This document shows positions 19,119 through 28,242 of a stretch of DNA of 64,000 nt, one piece after another (positions within the stretch are counted from its first letter, which is position 1; every line of letters begins with the position of its first letter). The notes under the pieces are model-generated. The model was not told the DNA's origin. It worked only from the letters and a program-made list of their open reading frames with translations, and ran no database searches. The stretch is from Paraburkholderia lacunae (lineage in GTDB: Bacteria; Pseudomonadota; Gammaproteobacteria; Burkholderiales; Burkholderiaceae): the NCBI RefSeq assembly GCF_003353175.1, contig NZ_QHKS01000018.1, positions 95,056 through 159,055 of the forward strand, in the 5' to 3' direction. The translations under genes were made by a program, and so were the position numbers.

Positions 19119-19391
19119 TTACCGGCCGTAGTAGGCAGTAAAAGACGCCTTGCCGAGCACCTTGTCGCTCAGGGCGAACGACCGCGTCCCCGCCGGCGCA
19201 TTTTTCCAGACAAGTGCGGGCGACACGTTTTCACCGGTACAACCGAAAGCGTTGAGCACGAATTTGTTATCGATCTTGCCGCCAGGAGCGATGTCGGGGC
19301 TCGAGAGCTTGAAGTCTGGCTGCGCCACGGCCGGCGCAGCCAGAAGGATGGACAGGCTTGTGGCAGACAAAAGGCGGCAAAACAGCTTCAT
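19119..19391 (-). pseudogene. PEBP/YbhB-YbcL family protein with in-frame internal deletion
   Basis: The 90-residue frame starts with a signal peptide (cut after APAVAQ) and the PEBP N-terminal block FKLSSPDIAPGGKIDNKFV, then GCTGENVSPALVWKNAPAGT. At residue about 73 it jumps to DKVLGKASFTAYYGR, which is the C-terminus of YbcL-type proteins. The ligand-binding middle (DPDAPTGSGWWHW, about 90 residues) is missing, yet the frame is kept. Normal length is about 180-190. It lies 31 bases downstream of the efflux operon on the same strand. The product may be made but should lack the binding pocket. Confidence 0.75.
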
Positions 19392-19422
19392 TGAATTCCT
19401 CGCGTATGTAAAGTGGTCTTAC

Positions 19423-20973
19423 TCAATGAGCACCCGCCGCCCCGCCGCCGCCCTTGCCGGGCTTGGTGAGCCATACCAGCGGAATGATCGCAATGAAGAT
19501 CATCGATGAGAGCCAGAAAATATCGTTCAGCCCGAGCATCGCAGCCTGCGCATTCAGCGAGTGCTCGAAAAACGCCGCGGCCTGGTCCACGCCGCCGCCG
19601 AGCGTCGCGTGGAGGTTCGCGATGGCGCTCATATAGTCGGGGTTGTTCACGCTCGACTGTTCGGCGAGTTGCGCATGGTGGAGAATCGTGCGGTCGTTCC
19701 AGCCCGTCGAGATCAATGACGTGCCGACGCCGCCCGCGAACACGCGCACGAAATTGGACAGGCCGGCGGCCGCCGGAATCTTGTCGGGTGACAGCCCAGA
19801 CAGGATGATCGCGGTAAGCGGCGTAAAAAAGAGCGCCATGGGGATGCCTTGCAGCAGCGTCGGCAGCACCAGCGTATAAGGGTCGACGCCCGTCGTGTAG
19901 TGCGAGCGCATGAAGAACACGCACGCAAAGCCGAGGAAGGCCAGCGTCGCGAGCACCCGTGCATCGGACTTCGGCATGATCTTCGCCATTACGGGCGCGA
20001 GCAGCACGGCGAAGATTCCGAGCGGCGCCGTCACGAGACCTGCATCCACCGAACGATAGCCGAGATAACCCTGAATCCACTGCGGCAGGATCACGAGGTT
20101 CGAGAAAAACACCGCGTACGAGACCGAGATCGCAATCGTGCCGCCGCGGAAATTACGTCCCGCGAAGAGGCGAAGATCGACAATCGGGTTCTTCTCCGTG
20201 AACTCCCAGATCAGGAAGAACAGGAAGCTGATGGCGGCGATGACGGCGAGCGTGCAGATCACCGGCGAGTTGAACCAGTCGAGATCCTTGCCTTTGTCGA
20301 GCATGATCTGCAGCGAGGCGACCCACGCGACCAGCGACAGCAGGCCGATCTTGTCAATGGGAAGCTTGCGCGTCGGGGAGTCGCGGTCGCGGTAGATCAC
20401 CCAGGTTACGGCGGCGGCGAACAGACCCACCGGAATGTTGATGTAGAAGATCCACGACCAGCTATAGCTGTCGGTGATCCAGCCGCCCAGCGCAGGACCC
20501 GCAATCGGCCCGACCGTCGCCGTCATCGCCCACAGCGAAAGCGCCGTCGAACTTTTTTCCTTCGGATACGAGCCGAGCAGAATTGCCTGCGAGAGGGGAA
20601 TCAGCGGGCCCGCGACGGCGCCCTGCAATACACGCGCAGCGAGTAGCACGATCAGGTTCGGCGCGACGCCGCACAGCCACGACGAGAACACGAACAGCAC
20701 GATCGCAGCCACGAACAGCCTGATCTGGCCGACACGCTGCGTGAGCCAACCCGTCAGCGGAATCGCCACGGCATTGGCCGCCGAGAAGAGTGTGATCACC
20801 CATGTGCCTTCGTCGACGGATACGCCGAGGTTGCCTGAGATGGTTGGAATCGCAACGTTGGCAATGGATGAATCGAGTACGTTCATGAACGTCGCGAGCG
20901 CAACGGCGATTGTCGCGAGAACCAGCTTTCCGCCTGTCAACGGAGGCGGTGCAAGTTGCATTGGGGAATTCAT
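19423..20973 (-). CDS. emrB: EmrB/QacA-type drug efflux transporter (DHA2 MFS)
   Basis: A 516-residue, 14-helix major facilitator of the DHA2 family exporting hydrophobic toxicants by proton antiport. The motif FMNVLDSSIANVAIPTI (about 29-45), GWLTQRVGQIRLF (about 75-87) and the motif-C-like segment GPIAGPALGGWITD are clear. The last gene of a minus-strand operon: outer-membrane factor (22428), membrane-fusion adaptor (21080), then this pump. Such a set forms a tripartite channel across both membranes. No regulator is encoded immediately next to the operon. Confidence 0.93.
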   Translation of the reverse strand: MNSPMQLAPPPLTGGKLVLATIAVALATFMNVLDSSIANVAIPTISGNLGVSVDEGTWVITLFSAANAVAIPLTGWLTQRVGQIRLFVAAIVLFVFSSWLCGVAPNLIVLLAARVLQGAVAGPLIPLSQAILLGSYPKEKSSTALSLWAMTATVGPIAGPALGGWITDSYSWSWIFYINIPVGLFAAAVTWVIYRDRDSPTRKLPIDKIGLLSLVAWVASLQIMLDKGKDLDWFNSPVICTLAVIAAISFLFFLIWEFTEKNPIVDLRLFAGRNFRGGTIAISVSYAVFFSNLVILPQWIQGYLGYRSVDAGLVTAPLGIFAVLLAPVMAKIMPKSDARVLATLAFLGFACVFFMRSHYTTGVDPYTLVLPTLLQGIPMALFFTPLTAIILSGLSPDKIPAAAGLSNFVRVFAGGVGTSLISTGWNDRTILHHAQLAEQSSVNNPDYMSAIANLHATLGGGVDQAAAFFEHSLNAQAAMLGLNDIFWLSSMIFIAIIPLVWLTKPGKGGGGAAGAH

Positions 20974-21079
20974 CTCGCTTCCAGTCTGAAGTATTCGACA
21001 GGCCCGGCATAGTTATCTGGCCTGTCCGACTATTGAATAAACCAGGGCGCGACTACGAGGTGCACCCCGGGGATGCGAT

Positions 21080-22393
21080 TCAACCTGCTCGCTGTTTAGC
21101 GCCACTCTTGTCGCTTGCGTCGCGCTTTGCGGAATGCATCGACGATACGACGTTGCCCATGGATCCAGCATGCAAAGGGACAACGTTCTGCGCGATGATC
21201 TTCTCGATCTCGGCATCTGCCTGCGCGCCATACTCGGCAAACACGTCCGTGCGATACGACGTGTTCATCGCCGCGCCGAGCTGCGGGCCCGTGTTGTTGC
21301 GCGTATCCACATCGACATCCATCGACAGGCCGATGCGCAGCGGATGCGCTTCGAGTTCCTTCTGATCGAGCTGGATGCGCGCGGGCAGACGCTGCACGAT
21401 CTTGATCCAGTTGCCCGTCGCGTTCTGCGCCGGCAAGCTCGCGAACGCGCTGCCCGTACCCGCCGAGAAGCCGACGACGCGGCCGTGATACTTAACCTTG
21501 CCGCCATACACATCGGCCGTCAGCGTGACGGATTGACCTATGCGCATGTTGCGCAACTGGCTTTCCTTGTAGTTCGCATCGACCCACACGCCGTCGAGCG
21601 GCACGATCGCCATCAACGGCGTGCCCGGCGACACCCGCTGGCCGACCTGCACCGAACGCTTCGCGACATAGCCTGTGACGGGCGCGGGCAACGTGTTGCG
21701 CGCGTAGGCGAGATACGCATCGCGCACTCTCGACGCGGCAGCTTGCACGTTCGGGTGCTGTTCGATCGTCGTGCGGTCGGTCAACGCCCGGTTGGCTTGT
21801 GCCTGTTGACGCGCGGCGTCGAGCGCGGCCCGCGCGGCCGTCACGGTGTCGCGCGCGTGCGCGATGTCTTCGGCCGACACGGCGCCCGTATCGGCGACGG
21901 CCTGGCGGCGGCGCAGATCGTCCTGCGCGCGGGCGAGATCGGACTGCTTCTGCGTGACGTTCGCTGCGTAGAAATCGTTGTTCACGTACAGGCTGCTCAC
22001 CTGCCGCACGGTCTGCCCCAGCGTCGCCTCGGCGTTGCCGAGCGCGACTTTCGCATCGGCGTTGTCGAGCGTAACAACGGAATCGCCCGCCTTCACGATC
22101 TGCGTATCGTCGGCATTCACGGCGACGACGGTGCCCGCCACCTGCGGCGTCAGTTGCACGAGGTTGCCGCTGACGTATGCGTCGTCGGTGGACTCATGGT
22201 AGCGCGCATATGTCGTGTAATACGCGCCATATGCCGCCGCCGACACGACGACAGCCACGCCGAGCAGCGCGAGCAGCACCTTGCGCTTACGTGTGTCGGG
22301 TTCGTTTGCAACAGAAGCTTTCGTCTGTGCCGCGTCATGTTTCGCGCCCGCCGCTTGCATCTCTTGGCGCTCCGTTGCATCGATTTCGCTCAT
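21080..22393 (-). CDS. emrA: EmrA/HlyD-type periplasmic adaptor
   Basis: A 437-residue membrane-fusion protein linking the EmrB pump to an outer-membrane channel. One N-terminal membrane anchor (about 38-60) is followed by a lipoyl/barrel-sandwich half (VQLTPQVAGTVVAVN), a long alpha-hairpin rich in Ala, Arg and Gln (about 120-220), the second lipoyl half (APVTGYVAKRSVQVGQRV) and a beta-barrel. The start at 22393 is chosen for its GGAGA Shine-Dalgarno and family-like N-terminus; a 50-codon upstream extension overlaps the preceding gene. The gap to the OMF gene is 34 bases, so both are co-transcribed. Confidence 0.93.
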   Translation of the reverse strand: MSEIDATERQEMQAAGAKHDAAQTKASVANEPDTRKRKVLLALLGVAVVVSAAAYGAYYTTYARYHESTDDAYVSGNLVQLTPQVAGTVVAVNADDTQIVKAGDSVVTLDNADAKVALGNAEATLGQTVRQVSSLYVNNDFYAANVTQKQSDLARAQDDLRRRQAVADTGAVSAEDIAHARDTVTAARAALDAARQQAQANRALTDRTTIEQHPNVQAAASRVRDAYLAYARNTLPAPVTGYVAKRSVQVGQRVSPGTPLMAIVPLDGVWVDANYKESQLRNMRIGQSVTLTADVYGGKVKYHGRVVGFSAGTGSAFASLPAQNATGNWIKIVQRLPARIQLDQKELEAHPLRIGLSMDVDVDTRNNTGPQLGAAMNTSYRTDVFAEYGAQADAEIEKIIAQNVVPLHAGSMGNVVSSMHSAKRDASDKSGAKQRAG

Positions 22394-22427
22394 TTCAAGT
22401 CTCCAGACAGATTCGGTAGGCAGCCGC

Positions 22428-23945
22428 TCAGCGCGCGGCGACGACAGGCGTGTTGGGTGCGGACGCGTCGGCGCGCGGCGCTGCTCCGGCGTTTGCGTTC
22501 GACGTGTCGACGAAACCGCCGCCCAGTGCGGCAGCCAGCGCAATCTGTTGATCGAGGCGATTCATGCGCAAATTCGCGACGCTCTGATTGGCGGAAAGCG
22601 CGTTGACGTCGGCGTTCAACACGGTCAGTTGATTCGTGAGACCGGCCTTGTATTGCACAAGCGCGAGTTCGGCGGCTTTGCGGGCGGCGTCCTGCGCGGT
22701 CTGCGCATCGACAAGCTGCGCATCCGTCGAACGCACATCGGCGAGTTGCGTTGCGACTTCGCTCAACGCTGTCACGAGCGCCTGGTTGTAGGTCGCGACG
22801 GCATAGTCGAAATCGGCATAGCGGCCCTTCAGTTGCGCACGCAGTTCGCCCGCGTCGAAGACCGGCAGGTGGATTGCCGGACCGACCGATGCCGTGCGAC
22901 TCGCCGCCGTCAGAAAGCGGCCGAAGCCGAAAGCGTCGAGCCCGATTGCGGCGCTCAGGTTGATGTCTGGATAGAACTCTGCCTTCGCTTCCTTCACGCC
23001 GTGCGTCATCGCGTCGACGCGCCAGCGCGCAGCGACGATTTCCGGGCGGCGGCTGACAAGATCGGCGGGCAGGTTGTCGGGCAGGCGTACTTCGTCACCC
23101 ATGCCGAGCGCCGGGCGTGCGATCCGCAGGCCACGGTCGGGACCCGCGCCGAGCAGCACCGCGATCTGATAGCGCGTCGTGAGGATCTGCCCGTCGAACG
23201 ATTTCAGCGCAGCGCGGCTCGTTGAAAGATTGGCCTGTGCGGTCTTGCGTTCGACTTCCGTTTCCAGGCCCGTCGCGATGCGGCCCGCTGTGATACGGTC
23301 GATCTGTTCGCGCTGCATGATTTCCTGTTGCGCGATATCGCGCAACACATACAGACGCGCAAGCTGGTTGTACGTGCGGGCAATCGACGTCGTCAGCGTC
23401 AGCTTGACGACTTCCGCGTCGGCCTGGCTCGCCTGAAGCTGCGAGATTGCCGCTTTGAGCGCTTCACGGTTCTTGCCCCACAAATCGAGGTCATAGGAAG
23501 CGCTCAGCAGGCCCTTGTTCTCCGTCTGCCACGCCCCACCAAATGGAGGCGGCACGAATGTTGTATTCGAGAACTGTTGACGCGTGAGCGAATAGTTCGC
23601 GTCGACGCGTGGCATCGTGCTTGCCTTCGCCGTTTCGCTGTATGCCGATGCAGCCGCAACGCGAGCATGTGCCTGGTCGAGTGTCGGGTTGCTTTTCAAC
23701 GCTTCGTCGATCAGCGCCTTCAGTTGCGCGTCGCCAAACTGGTCGGCCCAGTTGGCGCCGGGCCAATGACCTTGTTCGGCGGGAAGGCTTTGCTGCGTCG
23801 CATACTGCTGCGGCTCGGCCGTTTTCGCGTCGCTGTGGATGCCGGCGTAGTTCACGCACGCCGACAGCACCGCCGCTAACATCGCCGAGACACCCAGCTT
23901 CAGCGCGCGTGATACGCGCTGTTCCGTGTGTGACTGAATGCTCAT
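22428..23945 (-). CDS. NodT-family outer-membrane efflux lipoprotein
   Basis: A 505-residue TolC-like channel and the first gene of the efflux operon. The signal peptide ends in a lipobox (LSAC, Cys about 30), so the protein is lipid-anchored in the outer membrane. Two OEP repeats follow, the first with PTLDQAHARVAAASAYSETA and the second around QALVTALSEVATQLADVRS, as in NodT/OprM proteins. The ATG at 23945 gives a proper signal peptide; the longer frame from 24023 does not. It docks onto the EmrA-type adaptor encoded next. Confidence 0.92.
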   Translation of the reverse strand: MSIQSHTEQRVSRALKLGVSAMLAAVLSACVNYAGIHSDAKTAEPQQYATQQSLPAEQGHWPGANWADQFGDAQLKALIDEALKSNPTLDQAHARVAAASAYSETAKASTMPRVDANYSLTRQQFSNTTFVPPPFGGAWQTENKGLLSASYDLDLWGKNREALKAAISQLQASQADAEVVKLTLTTSIARTYNQLARLYVLRDIAQQEIMQREQIDRITAGRIATGLETEVERKTAQANLSTSRAALKSFDGQILTTRYQIAVLLGAGPDRGLRIARPALGMGDEVRLPDNLPADLVSRRPEIVAARWRVDAMTHGVKEAKAEFYPDINLSAAIGLDAFGFGRFLTAASRTASVGPAIHLPVFDAGELRAQLKGRYADFDYAVATYNQALVTALSEVATQLADVRSTDAQLVDAQTAQDAARKAAELALVQYKAGLTNQLTVLNADVNALSANQSVANLRMNRLDQQIALAAALGGGFVDTSNANAGAAPRADASAPNTPVVAAR

Positions 23946-24033
23946 TTTCTGGCCTATCAGATCGTTGAGTAAAAGAGTCTTTGTTGAAGTCACGGTGCAC
24001 ATCCGGTGCAACCTCTGCGTCATGCAGCGCTAC

Positions 24034-24534
24034 CTAAACTGCGACTGTCCCGGCGAGTCGGCTTCGCTTGGTCACGGAGGGCATGCATTCTCCCCTCGCA
24101 AGCGCAAACAGCATCTTGATACCTGTCCACGGATTCCTTAAGCACCTGCGTACCTGCTCACTACGCGCGACGCCTAGTACACACCATGTGCAGAAGTGTT
24201 CGCAGTTATTGGTCAGCAACTGATATTGATCTTCGCCGAGGCGGGACCTAGCCCTGTCCACGGCATCAGTCCCGGTATAAATGGCGTCTGGTTCAGACTG
24301 AACTTTTATCCCTTTTCCTGCTGCAAAGCCGTGCAACTGAATATATTCAATGGGGCGCCGTTTCGCGGAATGATGAAAGCCCCCATAGTGAATAACCTGC
24401 CCATTCCCCGCATAAATTCCGTGGTGTGTATAGCCTTCCCGCTCACTAACAAGATGGGCGCCAATTGCGATAGTGCGTTCTGTGCCGATCAACGCCGGCG
24501 AAGCTGCGAGCCAATCAATATGTGGAGTGTCCAT
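24034..24534 (-). CDS. LRAT-domain (NlpC/P60-like) protein
   Basis: A 166-residue protein with the circularly permuted papain-like LRAT fold. The catalytic set is visible as His38 (YTHHGIYAG), His49 (GQVIHYGG) and Cys111 in NNCEHFCTWC. Eukaryotic LRAT proteins are acyltransferases; bacterial members are mostly uncharacterised thiol hydrolases or acyltransferases. It sits upstream of the efflux operon on the same strand (88-base gap) but there is no sign of functional linkage. Codon use is less GC-rich than the efflux genes, consistent with acquisition. Start: ATG at 24534, with no strong Shine-Dalgarno. Confidence 0.85.
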   Translation of the reverse strand: MDTPHIDWLAASPALIGTERTIAIGAHLVSEREGYTHHGIYAGNGQVIHYGGFHHSAKRRPIEYIQLHGFAAGKGIKVQSEPDAIYTGTDAVDRARSRLGEDQYQLLTNNCEHFCTWCVLGVARSEQVRRCLRNPWTGIKMLFALARGECMPSVTKRSRLAGTVAV

Positions 24535-24871
24535 GGCGAGCCGCCGATGTCATATCCGTGATGAGTTCAGTACCACCGGAAACCTTGTTCATAAACGCAC
24601 CGAAGAGCCAATCACTCTCCCCGGACCGAAGACAAAGCGAGTCCTTCCGAGGAGGCTCCCCTCAGGAAAAGTGATCACTTCATCACGGTGGATTTACATT
24701 CACCCGCCGCCGGCAAATGGGCTGTCAGGAAGATCGAGTCGTGCGGTCGCCCTCAAGCACACTCCTGCGGATTGCTAATCCAGTTGGATGGCCGGCTTGC
24801 GAGTCGCATTTTCCAGACCTCATACCTCGCCGACTACAGAAGATGGCGATCTGGGAGGCCGGTATCAGACT

Positions 24872-24973
24872 TCAGAAAATGCCGCTGAACGAGACAGCAA
24901 TTGCAAGTCCGACACTGACCGCGGATAGCATGATCCAGCCTACAAACACCGACAGGGGTCCGAGACGAAACAT
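24872..24973 (-). CDS. Small single-helix membrane protein (33 aa)
   Basis: Minus-strand ATG at 24973, preceded by GTGGAGAG at a good distance, encodes MFRLGPLSVFVGWIM followed by LSAVSVGLAIAVSFSGIF and a stop. Nearly the whole chain is one hydrophobic helix, typical of small inner-membrane proteins. It lies 35 bases downstream of the hypothetical frame ending at 25009 and may share its transcript. No function can be assigned. The good ribosome-binding site and coherent helix are the only support. Confidence 0.5.
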   Translation of the reverse strand: MFRLGPLSVFVGWIMLSAVSVGLAIAVSFSGIF

Positions 24974-25008
24974 GGCACTCTCCACTAACGACCTCAACGA
25001 CCTTCAAC

Positions 25009-25266
25009 TCAATCGATTCGCTCACGAAGCCATGTCGGAATGGTAGGCGCCGAGTCCCCCGCTCGGTAGATACGCACCAGAACACTCACTGTTGCCGCGT
25101 AGACACCAATAGGTGCCGCCACGGTACTGCTCCCGAAGTCAGCGAGGCTGAGCGGCCTCGTCACCGGGGGCTCGCTCGGGAGGAAGACATCGGCGAATTT
25201 GCGTCGCTTGCGTTTCCACCAAACACTATGCATCGCCCGCAAAACTGTGCAAGGAAGCTCAGTCAT
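25009..25266 (-). CDS. Hypothetical protein, possibly membrane-associated
   Basis: An 85-residue frame from an ATG at 25266 (a GTG at 25302 is possible). It begins MTELPCTVLRAMHSVWWKRK and has one moderately hydrophobic segment (SSTVAAPIGVYAATVSVLV, about 53-71) followed by a charged tail. Natural-looking composition and the small membrane gene just downstream make it plausible, but I do not recognise a family and see no clear Shine-Dalgarno. Confidence 0.3.
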   Translation of the reverse strand: MTELPCTVLRAMHSVWWKRKRRKFADVFLPSEPPVTRPLSLADFGSSTVAAPIGVYAATVSVLVRIYRAGDSAPTIPTWLRERID

Positions 25267-25302
25267 GCAGATGATGACGCGAGCCAACGAGAGTAACGGC
25301 AC

Positions 25303-25737
25303 GTGAGTATCGAGACTTGGTTCGATCCCGATACGCAGCTCGCCGAAGCTGGCCGAGCATGTGCACGTAAATGGATAGGCCGATTTGCAAACTAAATGAG
25401 GGGGTTCTCAGGCAAGCGGCGCTGTCGGACAGCAATTTCCGTTCGACATGTCGGCACCCTGATGGAATTGAAGCGACTACGTTTGTAATTGCGGCAGCGT
25501 CACGATACAGAAGCACCGTGGCCTTCAACGCAACATTTGAAGGGTGCGCAAGAGTTCCGGAGTGGACTGGAATAGGTATGATTTCGTCGACTATGAGGAC
25601 TCTTTGAGGAGGAAAGTTGTTGAAGCCTCCAGCCGGTCATCATCGCCGTCAATATTTTTGTGCAATGTGGATGAGGTTTGTGACCGCGAAGCACGTCGAC
25701 AATGTGATCACACCACTTATGGGGTCCATAAATAGCT
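25303..25737. other. Intergenic, no recognisable gene
   Basis: About 430 bases of lower-GC DNA between the hypothetical gene and the second LysR gene. Short frames occur on both strands but none has a domain or convincing start. Confidence 0.4.
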
Positions 25738-26763
25738 TCACGCCTGATGCTCGCGTTCCAAATAGTCCGGATTGAATTCTCCCAGGCAAAGCGGGTTGAG
25801 CGCCCGAATCTCCTCCGTCATGAAATCGACAAACACGCGAATGCGTGAAGGCAAATTCTGTCGGCAGAGATAGCAGATGTAGTGGCCCCGGTCGTCCGGC
25901 ACATACCGCCTTAAGGCCATGACGAGTTCATTGCGCGCGATGTAATCACCTATCTGATATCCCGGCATCTGGGCGATTCCGCGACCTTCCAGGACTGCCT
26001 GCAATACCAGGTCTGCATCATTGAAAGTCAATCTGGCGGTTGGCAAATACTTTCGCATGCGGCCGTCGACCTTGAAATCCCACTCAAACACGCGACCGCT
26101 AAATCTCAAATTGATACAGTCGTGCTGCGCCAGATCTTCCAGCGTAGATGGCAGCCCCCGCTCTTCGGCATAGGCACGGGACGCGCAGAGTACCATCTGC
26201 ATTGGAATCAACTGTTTCGCAATGATGCTGGAGTCCTCGATGCATCCATCGCGAAACGCGACATCGATCTGTTCTGCAGCGAAATCGGCTGGCCTGTCAT
26301 CCAGGCTCAGATCTACCGCGATATCCGGGTAGACCTCGGAAAACTTGAAAAGCAACGGAGCAACCACCTTGCGTCCAAATCCAACTGTCGAGCGGATTCG
26401 AACGAAGCCACGAGGTGGACCTTGGCGGAGGTCCAGCATGTCGTTCATTGCCTCGACGATATGGGTCACGCCCTGGTTGCAGTTCTCGAAGAACCTTTCG
26501 CCCTCCTGCGTCAGGTTTGTGGTCCTGGTCGTTCGGAGAAACAGACGAGTGCTTAGCTGCATTTCGAGCTTCTGAACATTTCGACAGACGGCCGAGCGTC
26601 CGATCCCCAATCGTTCCCCGGCTTTGGCGAAGCTTCCCTCGGTCGCGACCGCCATGAACGCGATGATCCCCGCGTAGCTCGTCGCGAAACAGGTAGACAA
26701 AGCGTCAGCGTTATTGGGTAAGCCAACGCGAAAGCCTCGCTGCGATGTATCCGATTGATCCAT
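25738..26763 (-). CDS. LysR-family transcriptional regulator (paralogue B)
   Basis: A 341-residue LTTR, the same length as paralogue A at 16914 and similar throughout. The helix-turn-helix reads SFAKAGERLGIGRSAVCRNV, followed by the shared FFENCNQG, RPADFAAEQIDVAFRDG and PMQMVLCAS blocks. The start at 26763 is chosen because it matches the start position of paralogue A; a 41-codon extension upstream has no counterpart. Codon use is less GC-rich than paralogue A. An Ohr-like gene lies divergently 860 bases away, echoing the LysR-Ohr pairing of the first module. Confidence 0.9.
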   Translation of the reverse strand: MDQSDTSQRGFRVGLPNNADALSTCFATSYAGIIAFMAVATEGSFAKAGERLGIGRSAVCRNVQKLEMQLSTRLFLRTTRTTNLTQEGERFFENCNQGVTHIVEAMNDMLDLRQGPPRGFVRIRSTVGFGRKVVAPLLFKFSEVYPDIAVDLSLDDRPADFAAEQIDVAFRDGCIEDSSIIAKQLIPMQMVLCASRAYAEERGLPSTLEDLAQHDCINLRFSGRVFEWDFKVDGRMRKYLPTARLTFNDADLVLQAVLEGRGIAQMPGYQIGDYIARNELVMALRRYVPDDRGHYICYLCRQNLPSRIRVFVDFMTEEIRALNPLCLGEFNPDYLEREHQA

Positions 26764-27625
26764 TGATGGCCCCACTACTGACACATGAACGGGTGAGCCG
26801 TCCGGGGCGCCAGCATGCGTTCTGGCGCCGACCACGACTATCGTGTTGCAGCTATGAAGCGACCGTGATTGACGCTGCCCTGGCAAGACGGAAAACGCCT
26901 GTGAATGCAGCCCGGGACGACCGTCGCGCTACAGTCCGGGACGCAGCCTCCAGCTGGACAGATACCAGCGACTGCATCAAGGACTGTCAGGATTTCCCTA
27001 TAGGGGTTTCCTATTCCGCTCTGTCTTACCCGACCTTCGTGCAGCCACAGAAGCTTGACGCCCGAATATCAATACCCGTCGAGACGGCCGTATTCCGCAT
27101 GCGGCGCCGTCACACTGAAGTCTAGCGTGTAGCAGTCTAGCACTTGCCTGTTGCAAACGAATTGCTGAATGCGGCCGCTCTCATCTAGCCGGTGCGTATG
27201 GGTCCAGGCAACTTTTTACGCTTCGCCCGGCTCGATCGAGACCCGTCAGTCTTGATATCCCACGCCCATCGACACCCCTGCGCACGAGCACGGAATCAGC
27301 CGCCTCGAGCGCGTGACGGGACGCTCCAGTTTCGTGTGACCATTTTGCATTGGCGCCAAAGCGGAAACATCATGTCTCCCTGGACGACTCTACCGTTACC
27401 ATCCGCGCTCATCTACCATGGGGGCGGCGTTGTCCCGTCGCCTACCAGAAATCGGAGTGGGCGAGAGGTCGCCCCATTTACTATACGATCGTTCGTTCCA
27501 TGCAACTCCTCGAAGTCCCAGAGATCGTGCTTGCTCCTGCAGGTGCAGCCCGCCGTGATAAGGCAGGCTTCGACAAATTGACGACTGAGAGCCGGAACGC
27601 GCATCACTGAACTCGAGACCGCACC
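26764..27625. other. Long intergenic region between LysR B and Ohr B
   Basis: About 860 bases without a recognisable gene. Frames at 26745-27125 and 27350-27610 on the plus strand lack domains and ribosome-binding sites. In the paralogous module at 17940-18410 the same interval holds an NmrA-like relic. Here no NmrA similarity was seen. Confidence 0.4.
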
Positions 27626-28126
27626 ATGGACGACAAGAAGCTGCAAGCTCCTCCGCTTTCCCTCCTCGACAGGTATCGGGGCCGGGATTTTCATCCACTG
27701 TACACAACGACTGTCACCGTTTCCGGCGGCGAAACGGGACACGGTCGCGCATCTGGCGTGGCCCGTTCAGATGACGGAAATCTTGTCGTGGAACTGCGGC
27801 TCCCCACCGAGTTCGGCGGACCCGGTAACGGGACCAATCCCGAGCAGTTGTTCGCGGCGGGCTTTGCCGCGTGTTTTCACGGGGCGCTAAACCTGATCGG
27901 GAAACGCGCCGCAATGGAGATCAACGATACTGCTGTGGAGGTGCAGGTTTCGTTTGGTCGTGATCCCATGGATGGAGGCTATGCGTTGGTCATCGATCTC
28001 CGCGTTCGGATGCCGGGCGTTGACCGATGCGTGGCCGAAGAGATGGTTCGAACCGCGGAACGCCTGTGTCCGTATGCAAAGATGGCCAGACAAGGGACTG
28101 TCAATATCGTGACCGTTGTTGACTGA
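27626..28126 (+). CDS. Organic hydroperoxide resistance protein (Ohr/OsmC family), second copy
   Basis: A 166-residue paralogue of the protein at 18411. Both redox cysteines are kept: Cys83 in EQLFAAGFAACF and Cys148 in ERLCPYAKM. N-terminal LSLLDRYRGRDFHPLYTTTV and the RASGVARSDDG block align directly with the first copy. Predicted to reduce fatty-acid or other organic hydroperoxides in the cytoplasm. It faces the NDH-2-like gene convergently. Two such enzymes in 10 kb, each near a LysR paralogue, suggest a duplicated stress module. Confidence 0.9.
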   Translation: MDDKKLQAPPLSLLDRYRGRDFHPLYTTTVTVSGGETGHGRASGVARSDDGNLVVELRLPTEFGGPGNGTNPEQLFAAGFAACFHGALNLIGKRAAMEINDTAVEVQVSFGRDPMDGGYALVIDLRVRMPGVDRCVAEEMVRTAERLCPYAKMARQGTVNIVTVVD

Positions 28127-28242
28127 CTCAACGCCTCTCGGGCGGCAGCAACGTGTGATTGTCTGTTGAAGACGTTCATTGCCGCTGCCGCACGTGGTTG
28201 ACCGACTCCGCTCATCGCAACAACTTAGGCGGCGCCAACGGG

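Noticed and set aside
21134..22606. 490-codon plus-strand frame opposite emrA
   Set aside because: Arg/His/Ala-rich shadow of the adaptor gene; the minus-strand product has full family features.
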